A stretch of 64,000 nucleotides of DNA from CAYVUB01 sp964454675 (lineage in GTDB: Bacteria; Bacteroidota; Bacteroidia; Flavobacteriales; Flavobacteriaceae). The position numbers and the translations under genes were made by a program. Shown piece by piece: positions 24,428 through 31,955 of this stretch (positions within the stretch are counted from its first letter, which is position 1; the number at the start of each line of letters is the position of its first letter). The stretch covers positions 1-64,000 of the forward strand of contig CAYVUB010000013.1 of assembly GCA_964454675.1 (NCBI GenBank). Reading direction: 5' to 3'. The notes below the pieces were generated by a model, which worked only from the letters and a program-made list of their open reading frames with translations, was not told the origin of the DNA and did no database searches.

Positions 24428-25528
24428 TTATGCCCAAACAGCTTCTTTAACTTTTATTTTTTCGGTTATTTTAAGAATATCATTAAGAACACCTCTGGCT
24501 GTTACCTGCTTTCCTGCACCGGCACCCTGGATAACAATAGGAATTTCGCCATACGAACAGCCGTAAATTTCAATAAGATTATCGGCACCTTTAAGCTGCC
24601 CGAGTGCCGAACTTTGCGGTACGGAAACGAGTTTTACTTCCAGGCGTTCCTGGGCTACATCCAACTCGCCCACATAGCGAAGCACATGCGATTTTGCCTG
24701 AACGATTTTTGCGGTTTGAAAAGGTTCGTCCAATAGTGATTTACTGATGGCATACTGTGCTTTTGACAGCGTTTCGTCAACTCCGGGCACAAGCAAATTG
24801 GTTATTCTGACATCACTAAACTCTGCCGGAATACCTATTTCACGCGCCAGTATAAGCAGTTTTCTGGCAACGTCATTGCCCGATAAATCCTCACGAGAAT
24901 CGGGTTCTGCAAGTCCTAATCGCTCGGCAGCGATTAATGCTTCGGAAAATGTGATGTCTTCTGATGAAAACCTGTTAAAAATATAACTCAGAGAGCCCGA
25001 AAACACTCCTCGTATTTTTGTGATTTTTTCGCCCGATTTGTACAAATCATTAATTGTTTGAATAACCGGCAATCCAGCACCTACATTGGTTTCATAGTAA
25101 AAATGCTTATCAAATTTTTTAAGAATCCGGCGTAATTCTTTATAAAAATCCTGATGTAACGTATTGGCTTTTTTGTTGGCAGTCACAATATTAAAACCGT
25201 TTTGGATTAACGGAATATAGTGTTTAACAATATCGTGGCTTGCCGTAGCATCAACAGCTATAAGGTTTTCCAGCTGATATTGCTGTACATATTGCAGGAC
25301 ATCTTCAATAGTAAAAGGAATTGCTGCTTGGGCAAAATCTGCTTCCCATTGGTTTTTAACGCCTTCTTTTTCAAAAAACGCCAATGTAGAATTGGTAATA
25401 ACCGGAAACCGTAAATCTATCTGGTATTTTTCAAGAAAAAATTGCTGACTTTCTACAACTTGGCGTATTAAAGTACTGCCTACATTTCCAATTCCGAAGA
25501 GTATGATATTTATTCTAAGCGCTGACAT
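24428..25528 (-). CDS. Homoserine dehydrogenase
   Basis: NAD(P)-dependent reduction of aspartate semialdehyde to homoserine. From the start at 25526-25528 (MSALRINIILFGIGNVGSTL) the protein has 366 residues, with the Rossmann motif GxGNVG, VDATASHDI, the TNKKAN motif (substrate-site lysine), ETNVGAGLPVIQT and the GVFSGSLSYIF strand. There is no aspartokinase part and no obvious ACT domain, so it is a stand-alone enzyme. The start lies inside the 3' end of metX (14-base overlap), which argues for translational coupling and against an upstream ATG at 25585. Confidence 0.93.
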   Translation of the reverse strand: MSALRINIILFGIGNVGSTLIRQVVESQQFFLEKYQIDLRFPVITNSTLAFFEKEGVKNQWEADFAQAAIPFTIEDVLQYVQQYQLENLIAVDATASHDIVKHYIPLIQNGFNIVTANKKANTLHQDFYKELRRILKKFDKHFYYETNVGAGLPVIQTINDLYKSGEKITKIRGVFSGSLSYIFNRFSSEDITFSEALIAAERLGLAEPDSREDLSGNDVARKLLILAREIGIPAEFSDVRITNLLVPGVDETLSKAQYAISKSLLDEPFQTAKIVQAKSHVLRYVGELDVAQERLEVKLVSVPQSSALGQLKGADNLIEIYGCSYGEIPIVIQGAGAGKQVTARGVLNDILKITEKIKVKEAVWA

Positions 25529-26513
25529 AATTGGGGTATTTTTTAGATTTAAAAATAGGGTTAAGGATTGCTGATAATTGTTCAAATTCTATCAAAAACG
25601 CATCGTGACCGTGAATGGATTGAATTTCATGATAAAACACGTTGTTCTTGACAGTTTTTAACTGTTGCACTGTTTCAAGATTTTCATGGGACGTAAAAAA
25701 GTAATCGGTAGCAACAGCAACAATATGAATGTTGCTTTGTATGCTGCCTGCCACAGATAAAAATTTGCCTCTGTCACGAGTAATATCAATGGTTTTAAGC
25801 AAGTGATTCATGAGTTTGTAAGCCGGTAAGCGAAACCTGTTTTTGAGTTTTACACCGTGATTATTGAGCCAGTTTTCAATTTGAAATGCCGATGATTGTT
25901 GCTGCTGCCGCTGAAACCGTTGATTTATGGATTGCGGCGTTCTGTAAAGCAGCATGGCGTGTAAACGCGCATCGGCAACGGGATTTTGCGAATTGTTAAG
26001 GATACTGTCTTGTACAAGCACATTGGCAATAACCCAATCGGTTGCTTTCCAGTCGGTTGCTATAGGAATAAGATTTTGGATTTTATTGGGGTAAACTGCT
26101 GCCATTTCCCAAGCTATTGCACCGCCAAGACTGCCGCCAATGACTGTAAAAACGGTGTCGATTTCAAGATAATCCAAGCCTTCCCAAAAAATTCTTGCCA
26201 TATCTCTAACGGTGAAATACTTGTAATTGACCACAAGATTTTCCGTATTATTATCATATCCGTTTCCCGGAATATTAAAGGCTATAACCGTAAAATTATT
26301 GGTATCAATAACCTTGTCCTCGCCTATCAAATCATTCCACCAGCCATTATCTCCCGTAACATTTGAATTTCCTGTGAGTGCATGATTGACAACCACCACC
26401 GGTGCGCTGCCAACAGGAAGCCCGAAGGTTTGATAATACAAGGGTAAATATGCTTTGCGTTTTCCGATTTCTAAATCGAAATTAAAAAGGTCTATTTTTT
26501 TTAAATTTTTCAT
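25515..26513 (-). CDS. metX: Homoserine O-acetyltransferase
   Basis: A 332-residue alpha/beta-hydrolase that activates homoserine for methionine synthesis. The nucleophile elbow is FTVIGGSLGGAIAWEMA (Ser about 135), with the typical LTGNSNVTG and NIPGNGYDN segments before it and the catalytic histidine in SIHGHDAFLIEF (about 307). Slightly shorter than the ~370-residue proteobacterial MetX, as is usual for this group. It is cotranscribed with osmC upstream and the overlapping homoserine dehydrogenase downstream, behind a Met-rich leader peptide. Confidence 0.93.
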   Translation of the reverse strand: MKNLKKIDLFNFDLEIGKRKAYLPLYYQTFGLPVGSAPVVVVNHALTGNSNVTGDNGWWNDLIGEDKVIDTNNFTVIAFNIPGNGYDNNTENLVVNYKYFTVRDMARIFWEGLDYLEIDTVFTVIGGSLGGAIAWEMAAVYPNKIQNLIPIATDWKATDWVIANVLVQDSILNNSQNPVADARLHAMLLYRTPQSINQRFQRQQQQSSAFQIENWLNNHGVKLKNRFRLPAYKLMNHLLKTIDITRDRGKFLSVAGSIQSNIHIVAVATDYFFTSHENLETVQQLKTVKNNVFYHEIQSIHGHDAFLIEFEQLSAILNPIFKSKKYPNYVSA

Positions 26514-26555
26514 TATTGAGTCTTATTCTGGTTTGCTGCTTCTGTGTTTTTAAAG

Positions 26556-26592
26556 AAGACTGCCTTTAAGCTAAACCGTCAAAGACAGCCTT
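26556..26592 (-). terminator. Intergenic hairpin between osmC and metX
   Basis: On the minus strand two 14-nt arms (26579-26592 and 26556-26569) pair along their full length using four G-U pairs, around a nine-base loop. The following CTTTAAAAAC is a weak T tract, so this is more likely a partial terminator or an RNA-stability hairpin that tunes metX relative to osmC than a strong stop. Confidence 0.55.
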
Positions 26593-26617
26593 CAAATCAA
26601 ACAAAACAACCAAATTT

Positions 26618-27079
26618 TTATGCGGCATCTGTAGCCGGAAATTCTTTAAATAGCACTACCGAAACCGGCGTGTGATATTTTAAATTATTTTGAATATGGC
26701 AACGGTCTTCAACAGCAACAAGCCATTTTCTGAGCTCTTCAAGTGGTGCGCTTGACGTAGGCTTTATCACAACCTCAACGCTTTTAAAACCTGCCGTTTC
26801 GTTGCCTGCCTTTCCTTGATGTTTATCTAAATTTAACGTTGCAGATATTTCAACCTGCAACGCTTTTAACACAATACCCTGTTCTTTTGCAACCAGTTTC
26901 CCGACAGCATTAATGCAACCGGCATAACCCGCCAGAACGTATTCCAACGGACTTGGCCCTTCAAGTTCGGGATGTTGTTCATTTTTACTGATTCTTACAT
27001 CAAAATTTTGGGCTTTGACAACAAACTGGTTGGTTTCTCTTGCGTAACCCAGTACGCTTATAGTTTTATTAGTACTCAT
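26618..27079 (-). CDS. OsmC/Ohr family protein in the methionine operon
   Basis: A 153-residue OsmC-like protein with the two reactive cysteines in AGYAGCINAVGKLVAKEQG (about residue 55) and VEDRCHIQNNLKYHTPV (about 128). OsmC/Ohr proteins reduce organic hydroperoxides with thiols. Its place as first gene after the Met-rich leader and before metX and homoserine dehydrogenase suggests either redox protection of sulfur metabolism or a sulfur-handling role; this is inference from position. Gap to metX is 104 bases and holds a hairpin. Confidence 0.88.
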   Translation of the reverse strand: MSTNKTISVLGYARETNQFVVKAQNFDVRISKNEQHPELEGPSPLEYVLAGYAGCINAVGKLVAKEQGIVLKALQVEISATLNLDKHQGKAGNETAGFKSVEVVIKPTSSAPLEELRKWLVAVEDRCHIQNNLKYHTPVSVVLFKEFPATDAA

Positions 27080-27127
27080 AGTTATATAAATTGCGGTGTT
27101 TTTAATAAATTAGATAGTAACGAAATA

Positions 27128-27167
27128 AAAAAAGTCCTTTTGGAAAACTTACCAAAAGGACTTTTTT
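27128..27167 (-). terminator. Intrinsic terminator (attenuator) upstream of osmC-metX-hom
   Basis: A perfect 16-bp stem (27128-27143 with 27152-27167) around an eight-base loop, followed on the minus strand by a run of T. It lies between the Met-rich leader ORF and the osmC start codon, so full-strength termination would silence the operon. The leader segment TTACCAAAGG can pair with CCTTTTGGTAA of the 5' arm and loop with a single bulge, which would prevent the terminator from forming. Confidence 0.88.
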
Positions 27168-27187
27168 GTTTCAAATGAAAAAAATAA

Positions 27188-27286
27188 CTAAGTCTTTCGC
27201 CTTTGGTAATTACCAATACAAATACAACACATCATTGTGTGCTGCATCATGCGTGACATTACCATATTTTTTGTTACTTGATTCAT
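27188..27286 (-). CDS. Met-rich leader peptide, 32 residues (candidate attenuator ORF)
   Basis: A short ORF with start codon at 27284-27286 and stop at 27188-27190. It begins MNQVTKNMVMSRMMQHTMMC and ends GNYQRRKT. Six internal methionine codons, four of them in pairs (MM...MM), sit in the middle, followed by a C-C-I-C stretch. Downstream are a perfect intrinsic terminator and then osmC-metX-hom. The last codons contain the sequence able to pair with the terminator's 5' arm. This is the expected anatomy of a ribosome-mediated attenuator sensing charged Met-tRNA (and possibly Cys-tRNA). No sequence match could be checked. Confidence 0.78.
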   Translation of the reverse strand: MNQVTKNMVMSRMMQHTMMCCICIGNYQRRKT

Positions 27287-27334
27287 TCTAAAATTTGATG
27301 TATTTGCTATTATCAATTTTCACTTTTAAAACTA

Positions 27335-27393
27335 TGAAATAAAGGTTCTCTCAGATTTTCTCAACATCATAAATTCATCCTGTCTTTATTTCA
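27335..27393 (-). promoter_or_regulatory. 5'-end stem-loop of the osmC-metX leader RNA
   Basis: TGAAATAAAG and CTTTATTTCA form a perfect 10-bp helix enclosing 39 nt, starting within about ten bases of the expected transcription start. The loop contains a purine-rich stretch and GAGAGAACC, but no riboswitch class I can recognise. It may stabilise the transcript 5' end or be an unassigned sensor. Confidence 0.5.
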
Positions 27394-27399
27394 CCTCAG

Positions 27400-27426
27400 C
27401 AAAAGTAGAAACTTTTCCTAAACAAA
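27400..27426 (-). promoter_or_regulatory. Promoter of the Met leader-osmC-metX-hom operon
   Basis: TACTTTTG (27400-27407, minus strand) fits the Bacteroidota -7 consensus TAnnTTTG. TTTG (27423-27426) precedes it at a somewhat short spacing of 15 bases. Transcription would start near 27395, just before the 5' stem-loop. Confidence 0.55.
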
Positions 27427-27500
27427 AAAATATTTTAGATTATTTTTCTGATTTTTATTGAAATTTGCATCTTAAACCGAATTATATTCTAAAAACAACT

Positions 27501-29039
27501 TTAGCCGTCCTGTTGTCTAAAAACAGAAACCTGCAAATTGTTTTTCAGCTTTTGAAATACGCTTATTATCTTTTCAACCGGTTCGATACCTACAGACAGT
27601 CTGAGCAAATCGGGACTAATCCCCAAGCTTAACAGGTTTTGTCTGCCTTCGGCAGTTTTTAAATAATCATAATGCGCCAGATACACATAAGGCATTGCCA
27701 GTGTAAATTCTGTTCCTAAACTGGGGCCTTTTGCAAGCGGCAAATCGTCATAATAATACGCCAGATTTTTATCAAAAACTATTGAAATCAATCCCGGAAA
27801 CGCCTCTTCGTTTTTTCTGATTTTTAGAAAATTACTCTTTGAATCGGGGTGATATGCCGTATAAATTTCTTTCACAAATGGCTGCTCTTTAAGATAATTG
27901 TATAAAATCCGGGTGTTTTTTGAAATTTTTCTCACCCGTTTTTCATAATCCCGGATTTGAAACGCCAGCCGCTCAACATCCCGCTCATAAGCAGGAATAC
28001 TGAATTTTTGAAACTGATTTTTACAGGTTTGCGCCCATTTACTCTTACCATTCAAAATAATGGCACCCATAAGCACATCACCGTTTCCGCAGGCAAATTT
28101 TGTCAAACTTTCAACCGCAATATCACAATACTTCAGCACCTCAATATTAAAAGGCGTTGCAATGGTAGCATCAACAATCAAAACAATGTCATATTTTTTG
28201 CAAAGCGAACACAGCCAAGGCAAATCTACACATTGAATTAACGGATTTGTGGTGACTTCGGTAAGTAATGCCGCAACTTTATAATGGTTAGTTTCCAGCC
28301 ATTTTTCAAGTTGCGGTTTATTATAAATAGTAAGCTGAACATGAAAAGCATCACTCCGTTTTTCAATAATTTCCATCGTGTCCACATACAGCCAACCCAA
28401 CTGGACAACTGTATGTCTTCCTTCGGTTTTACGAGCTTTCACAACGGTTTCGTGAGCTGCAAACACAGCATTTGTCCCGCAATTGGTCAATAAAATATTA
28501 TGTTCATCAACATTACAATACGCTTTTGACAAAACCGTTTTAATTACTTTATCGGGAAAATCACCAACGTTATCTTCCTGAAAAACAACACCAACCAACC
28601 CTAATTTAAACAAGGTATCTTCCGCCTTTCTGGAACTTATAAGCAACCCTGTATTCCTAATATAATCTGTGCATTTTTTTACAAATGCGGCATCGTTTTC
28701 CAATATCAGAAAAACGCAGCCATCTTCTTCCACATATTCAAATTGAGCCGCAACCAAATATTCTAAAATGGATTTTGCATGAACCGATGCCACGGGCAAA
28801 ATGGTTTTTTCTGCAGAAATCCCAAATTTTTCCCTGACATACCCAACAAGTTTTTCTACGTATTTATTCTGAAAAAACCTGGGATAACCCGACTGCATTT
28901 TGGCAAGAGCAGCCTGATTACCTTCTTCATAATCAATCACATTTTGCAGTAAAGGCAAACTTACCGAAACCGCATGCGGATTTTGAAGCGGAATGGAATG
29001 CCCAAACGGAATGGGCTCAAAATACCTGTTCATACGCAA
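27501..29039 (-). CDS. Long Cys/Met-metabolism PLP enzyme (cystathionine gamma-synthase-like)
   Basis: A 512-residue fold-type I PLP protein. The C-terminal two thirds resemble cystathionine gamma-synthase/lyase enzymes (LLTNCGTNAVFAAHE for phosphate binding, LIVDATIATPFN for the Asp contact, VESLTKFACGNGDVL for the Schiff-base lysine). An N-terminal extension of about 150 residues recalls the fungal STR2 layout. It overlaps the upstream MetB-like gene by about 20 bases and is therefore coupled to it. The two may form a hetero-enzyme or catalyse successive transsulfuration steps; which reaction it performs is not decidable here. Start may be the ATG two codons further in. Confidence 0.82.
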   Translation of the reverse strand: MRMNRYFEPIPFGHSIPLQNPHAVSVSLPLLQNVIDYEEGNQAALAKMQSGYPRFFQNKYVEKLVGYVREKFGISAEKTILPVASVHAKSILEYLVAAQFEYVEEDGCVFLILENDAAFVKKCTDYIRNTGLLISSRKAEDTLFKLGLVGVVFQEDNVGDFPDKVIKTVLSKAYCNVDEHNILLTNCGTNAVFAAHETVVKARKTEGRHTVVQLGWLYVDTMEIIEKRSDAFHVQLTIYNKPQLEKWLETNHYKVAALLTEVTTNPLIQCVDLPWLCSLCKKYDIVLIVDATIATPFNIEVLKYCDIAVESLTKFACGNGDVLMGAIILNGKSKWAQTCKNQFQKFSIPAYERDVERLAFQIRDYEKRVRKISKNTRILYNYLKEQPFVKEIYTAYHPDSKSNFLKIRKNEEAFPGLISIVFDKNLAYYYDDLPLAKGPSLGTEFTLAMPYVYLAHYDYLKTAEGRQNLLSLGISPDLLRLSVGIEPVEKIISVFQKLKNNLQVSVFRQQDG

Positions 29040-30189
29040 TACTTTTTAGCGACTGCAAAATATCGCTGATTAAATCGTCTGTATTTTCCAGACCTACCGA
29101 AATCCTGACGGTCGATTTACAAATGCCTTTGGCTGCGAGATCTTCTTCAGAATTTGTAGCATGGCTCATACAATAAGGCAATTCGAGTCTGGAATCGGCA
29201 CAACCGAATGATACTTTTTCACCAAACAACTGACACTTTTTGATAAAATTTTCAGCTTTTTCGGGCGATTTCAATTTAATTGTCAGCACCGAAGGAATAA
29301 TTTTCAATTGCCGTTTTGCCAGCTCATAATCGGGATGCGACGGCAATCCGGGAAATTTCACTTCCAAAACTTCCGGTTGGGTTAAAAGAAACTGCGCCAG
29401 TTTTAAAGCACTTTCTTCCTGCGCTTTCATCCTGTAAGTTAGCGTTGGCAAGCCCAGCGAAAGTAAAAAAACATCCATTGGACTTTGCGCCCGTCCTTGA
29501 GCATTGGCTATATATTTGAGCTTTTCTGTCCATGATTCGTCTTTTGCAACAATAGCGCCTGCAGTAATGCTGCCGTGTCCCGAGATAAATTTTGTAGTTG
29601 AAAACACCGAAAAATCGGCTCCGAGCTCTAAAGGTTTTTGAGAAGCAAATGTTGCCATACTGTTATCGACCGCAAACAGCGTATTGTATTTTTTTGCTAA
29701 CCGGGCAACCCTTTCCAAATCTACGATTTTTAAACTTGGGTTTGTGGGCGACTCGCAAACAACCAGCTTGATATTATTTAAAATCAATTGATTTTCAACC
29801 TCATCCGGATTGGTAAAATCAGCATAATACGGCGTGATGCTGTTTTTTTCAAACAAAATATTGAGTAATCGGTATGTTCCGCCGTAACAATCTTTTTCAA
29901 TCAAAACACCATCGCCGGTTTTTAAAACCGTTTCAAAAAGCAATGCAATGGCCGAAATTCCCGTGTTGGTACACACACAGCCGTAACCGTTTTCTGCCTT
30001 GGCAAATATTGTTTCGAGCGCATTGCGGGTGGGATTGTCTGAGCGTGAATAATCATACACTTGCTCATCGGGGTTTTGTCGTTTTAAATCGAATGTTGCC
30101 GTATTATGAACAGGCAAATGCGTTGAGCCGTAAGCATCTTTAATTTTTGAATGTTGAACAATATTGGCTAATAAGGTTTCGAGGTGCAT
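29017..30189 (-). CDS. Trans-sulfuration PLP enzyme (cystathionine gamma-synthase/lyase family)
   Basis: A 390-residue Cys/Met-metabolism enzyme from the start at 30187-30189 (MHLETLLANIVQHSKIKDAYG). A longer open frame to 30267 runs through the attenuator hairpin and is not credible. Motifs: YDYSRSDNPTRNALE, TNTGISAIAL, VCESPTNPSLKIVDL, the aspartate in LFAVDNSMATF and the lysine in FSTTKFISGHGS (about residue 205). It could act as O-acetylhomoserine-dependent cystathionine synthase or as a lyase. It is the first gene behind the Met-rich leader at 30295-30363, supporting a biosynthetic role in methionine supply. Confidence 0.9.
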   Translation of the reverse strand: MHLETLLANIVQHSKIKDAYGSTHLPVHNTATFDLKRQNPDEQVYDYSRSDNPTRNALETIFAKAENGYGCVCTNTGISAIALLFETVLKTGDGVLIEKDCYGGTYRLLNILFEKNSITPYYADFTNPDEVENQLILNNIKLVVCESPTNPSLKIVDLERVARLAKKYNTLFAVDNSMATFASQKPLELGADFSVFSTTKFISGHGSITAGAIVAKDESWTEKLKYIANAQGRAQSPMDVFLLSLGLPTLTYRMKAQEESALKLAQFLLTQPEVLEVKFPGLPSHPDYELAKRQLKIIPSVLTIKLKSPEKAENFIKKCQLFGEKVSFGCADSRLELPYCMSHATNSEEDLAAKGICKSTVRISVGLENTDDLISDILQSLKSIAYEQVF

Positions 30190-30235
30190 GGTGTTATTGT
30201 TATGAGATTTATATTTTTGGAATCTTTCGGCAAAT

Positions 30236-30264
30236 AAAAAAACCCCTGTGTTTACAGAGGTTTT
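30236..30264 (-). terminator. Intrinsic terminator (attenuator) upstream of the trans-sulfuration genes
   Basis: An 11-bp stem (30239-30249 with 30254-30264, one G-U pair), loop AAAC in the transcript, then seven T on the minus strand. It lies 31 bases after the leader stop codon and 47 bases before the MetB-like start. The leader sequence CAGAGG (30306-30311) is an exact partner for CCTCTG in the 5' arm. Confidence 0.88.
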
Positions 30265-30294
30265 CATTTGAATATTTTAAAATCTTAAAACGAA

Positions 30295-30363
30295 TCAATA
30301 GTTGTCCTCTGCGGAAAGCTTCCACATCATCATAGACATCATAGTGATTGCTGTAAAATTCAT
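30295..30363 (-). CDS. Met-rich leader peptide, 22 residues (candidate attenuator ORF)
   Basis: Start codon 30361-30363, stop 30295-30297. The peptide begins MNFTAIT, then MMSMMM (five methionine codons within six), then WKLSAEDNY. CAGAGG, within the codons for S-A-E near the end, can pair with the 5' arm of the terminator at 30236-30264. A ribosome stalled on the Met codons would leave it free to pair (antitermination). A ribosome reaching the stop would cover it and let the terminator form. A -7-like TAAATTTG lies 23 bases upstream of the start codon. Together with the 27188-27286 ORF this is a repeated design within one regulon. Confidence 0.82.
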   Translation of the reverse strand: MNFTAITMMSMMMWKLSAEDNY

Positions 30364-30385
30364 TTTGTAAATTATTTTGATTTTG

Positions 30386-30393
30386 CAAATTTA
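30386..30393 (-). promoter_or_regulatory. -7 promoter element for the Met leader/trans-sulfuration operon
   Basis: TAAATTTG on the minus strand matches TAnnTTTG and lies just upstream of the Met-rich leader ORF. No convincing TTTG is seen at the -33 position. Confidence 0.5.
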
Positions 30394-30518
30394 GAAATGT
30401 TTTCTTAATAACATAATAAAATAGATTTTTTTTCTGAATTTTTAATTCAAACGATTTATTGGCAGATAATTTTTCCGAAAAAAGCACTTTTATTTAACGT
30501 TAGGCACACACAGGCATT

Positions 30519-30548
30519 TTTGTATTTAAAATAGTCTTTATACATTTG
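30519..30548 (+). promoter_or_regulatory. metK promoter
   Basis: TTTG (30519-30522), an 18-base spacer and TACATTTG (30541-30548) fit the Bacteroidota promoter pattern well. Transcription would begin near 30553-30556, a few bases before the SAM-II-like element. Confidence 0.7.
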
Positions 30549-30561
30549 CCTGTATAATCAA

Positions 30562-30627
30562 GAGGAAAAATTTGTACTGATTGCAACCTCATAAAAAAAT
30601 GCTAAAGCAGAATTTCTCCACTTTAGC
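30562..30627 (+). promoter_or_regulatory. SAM-II-like riboswitch candidate upstream of metK
   Basis: GAGG (30562-30565) can pair with CCTC (30587-30590) around a loop containing AATTTGTAC and GATTGCAA, followed by ATAAAAAAATGCTAAAG. The order stem - ATTT..ATTGCAA - stem - ATAAA..GCTAAA is the layout of SAM-II pseudoknot riboswitches. GCTAAAG (30601-30607) also has a perfect partner CTTTAGC (30621-30627), giving an alternative hairpin that would compete with the pseudoknot. P1 is short (4 bp), so this is a candidate rather than a firm call. Control of metK by SAM would be logical. Confidence 0.6.
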
Positions 30628-30681
30628 TTTGTTGCATCATTTTAAAGTTTTCCTTGTAACCCTTAATACAACTCGATAGTT

Positions 30682-31935
30682 ATGCCATATCTGTTTACGT
30701 CCGAAAGTGTTTCTGAAGGACATCCCGATAAAGTTGCAGACCAAATAAGCGATGCTCTTATTGATAATTTTTTAGCTTTTGACAAAGACTCGAAAGTAGC
30801 CTGCGAAACTCTTGTAACTACAGGACAAGTTGTGCTTGCCGGCGAAGTAAAATCGAACACCTATCTGGATGTTCAGAAAATAGCCCGTGATACTATCAAT
30901 AAAATAGGATATACAAAAGGCGAATACATGTTTGACGGTAATTCCTGCGGCGTGCTGTCTGCCATTCACGAACAATCTGACGACATTAACCGCGGAGTGG
31001 ACAGAGCCACAAAAGAAGAGCAAGGTGCCGGCGACCAGGGAATGATGTTTGGCTACGCAACCCGCGAAACCGAAAACTACATGCCGCTGGCTCTTGATTT
31101 GGCACACCGCATTCTAATTGAACTGGCAACGCTACGAAGAGAAAATAACGAGATTACCTACTTGCGCCCTGACTCAAAAAGCCAGGTAACTATTGAATAC
31201 AGTGATGATAATGTACCGCAGCGTATTGATGCTATTGTGGTATCGACCCAACACGATGATTTTGATAATGATGATGCCATGCTTGCCAAAATACGCAAAG
31301 ACATCACCACTATTTTAATACCAAGAGTGATTGCTAAGCTGCCCGAACATATTCAAGCATTGTTTAACAGCGACATCATGTACCATATCAATCCAACAGG
31401 AAAATTTGTAATTGGCGGGCCACACGGTGATACCGGACTTACCGGCAGAAAAATTATTGTAGATACTTATGGCGGAAAAGGCGCACACGGCGGTGGTGCT
31501 TTCTCAGGAAAAGACCCGAGCAAAGTGGACAGAAGTGCTGCTTATGCCACACGCCATATTGCCAAAAACTTAGTTGCTGCGGGCGTTGCAGACGAAGTAC
31601 TGGTACAGGTAAGCTATGCTATAGGCGTTGTAAAACCTATGGGAATTTACATAAACACTTACGGTACTTGCCCGTTTAATATGACCGATGGCGAAATTGC
31701 CGAAAAAGTATCGGATATTTTTGATATGCGACCGGCAGCCATTGAAGAACGTTTGAAACTGCGCCAGCCAATGTACAGCGAAACTGCTGCTTACGGACAC
31801 ATGGGCAGAACCAACGAAACGGTAAGCAAAACATTTGTTCAGCCTAACGGCGAAAGCATTACAATGGATGTCGAACTGTTTACATGGGAAAAACTGGATT
31901 ATGTGGATAAGGTAAAAACGGCGTTTGCTCTTTAA
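30682..31935 (+). CDS. metK: S-adenosylmethionine synthetase
   Basis: MetK makes SAM from methionine and ATP. The 417-residue product has all family signatures: TSESVSEGHPDKVADQISDA at the start, GAGDQGMMFGYA (about 116), GGPHGDTGLTGRKIIVDTYGG (about 245) and GGGAFSGKDPSKVDRSAAY (about 272). It is divergent from the trans-sulfuration genes, about 320 bases from the leader peptide start, with its own promoter and a SAM-II-like element in its leader. Confidence 0.97.
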   Translation: MPYLFTSESVSEGHPDKVADQISDALIDNFLAFDKDSKVACETLVTTGQVVLAGEVKSNTYLDVQKIARDTINKIGYTKGEYMFDGNSCGVLSAIHEQSDDINRGVDRATKEEQGAGDQGMMFGYATRETENYMPLALDLAHRILIELATLRRENNEITYLRPDSKSQVTIEYSDDNVPQRIDAIVVSTQHDDFDNDDAMLAKIRKDITTILIPRVIAKLPEHIQALFNSDIMYHINPTGKFVIGGPHGDTGLTGRKIIVDTYGGKGAHGGGAFSGKDPSKVDRSAAYATRHIAKNLVAAGVADEVLVQVSYAIGVVKPMGIYINTYGTCPFNMTDGEIAEKVSDIFDMRPAAIEERLKLRQPMYSETAAYGHMGRTNETVSKTFVQPNGESITMDVELFTWEKLDYVDKVKTAFAL

Positions 31936-31955
31936 AAACTTCAACTTTCATACAC

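Noticed and set aside
27335..27393. TPP or SAM riboswitch in the osmC leader because of GAGAGAACC/CTGAGA-like bases
   Set aside because: The order and spacing of motifs do not fit either class. The element is reported only as an unassigned stem-loop.
30190..30267. Longer N-terminus for the trans-sulfuration enzyme starting at 30267
   Set aside because: This extension would translate the attenuator hairpin and its T run. The ATG at 30187-30189 begins the family-typical sequence.
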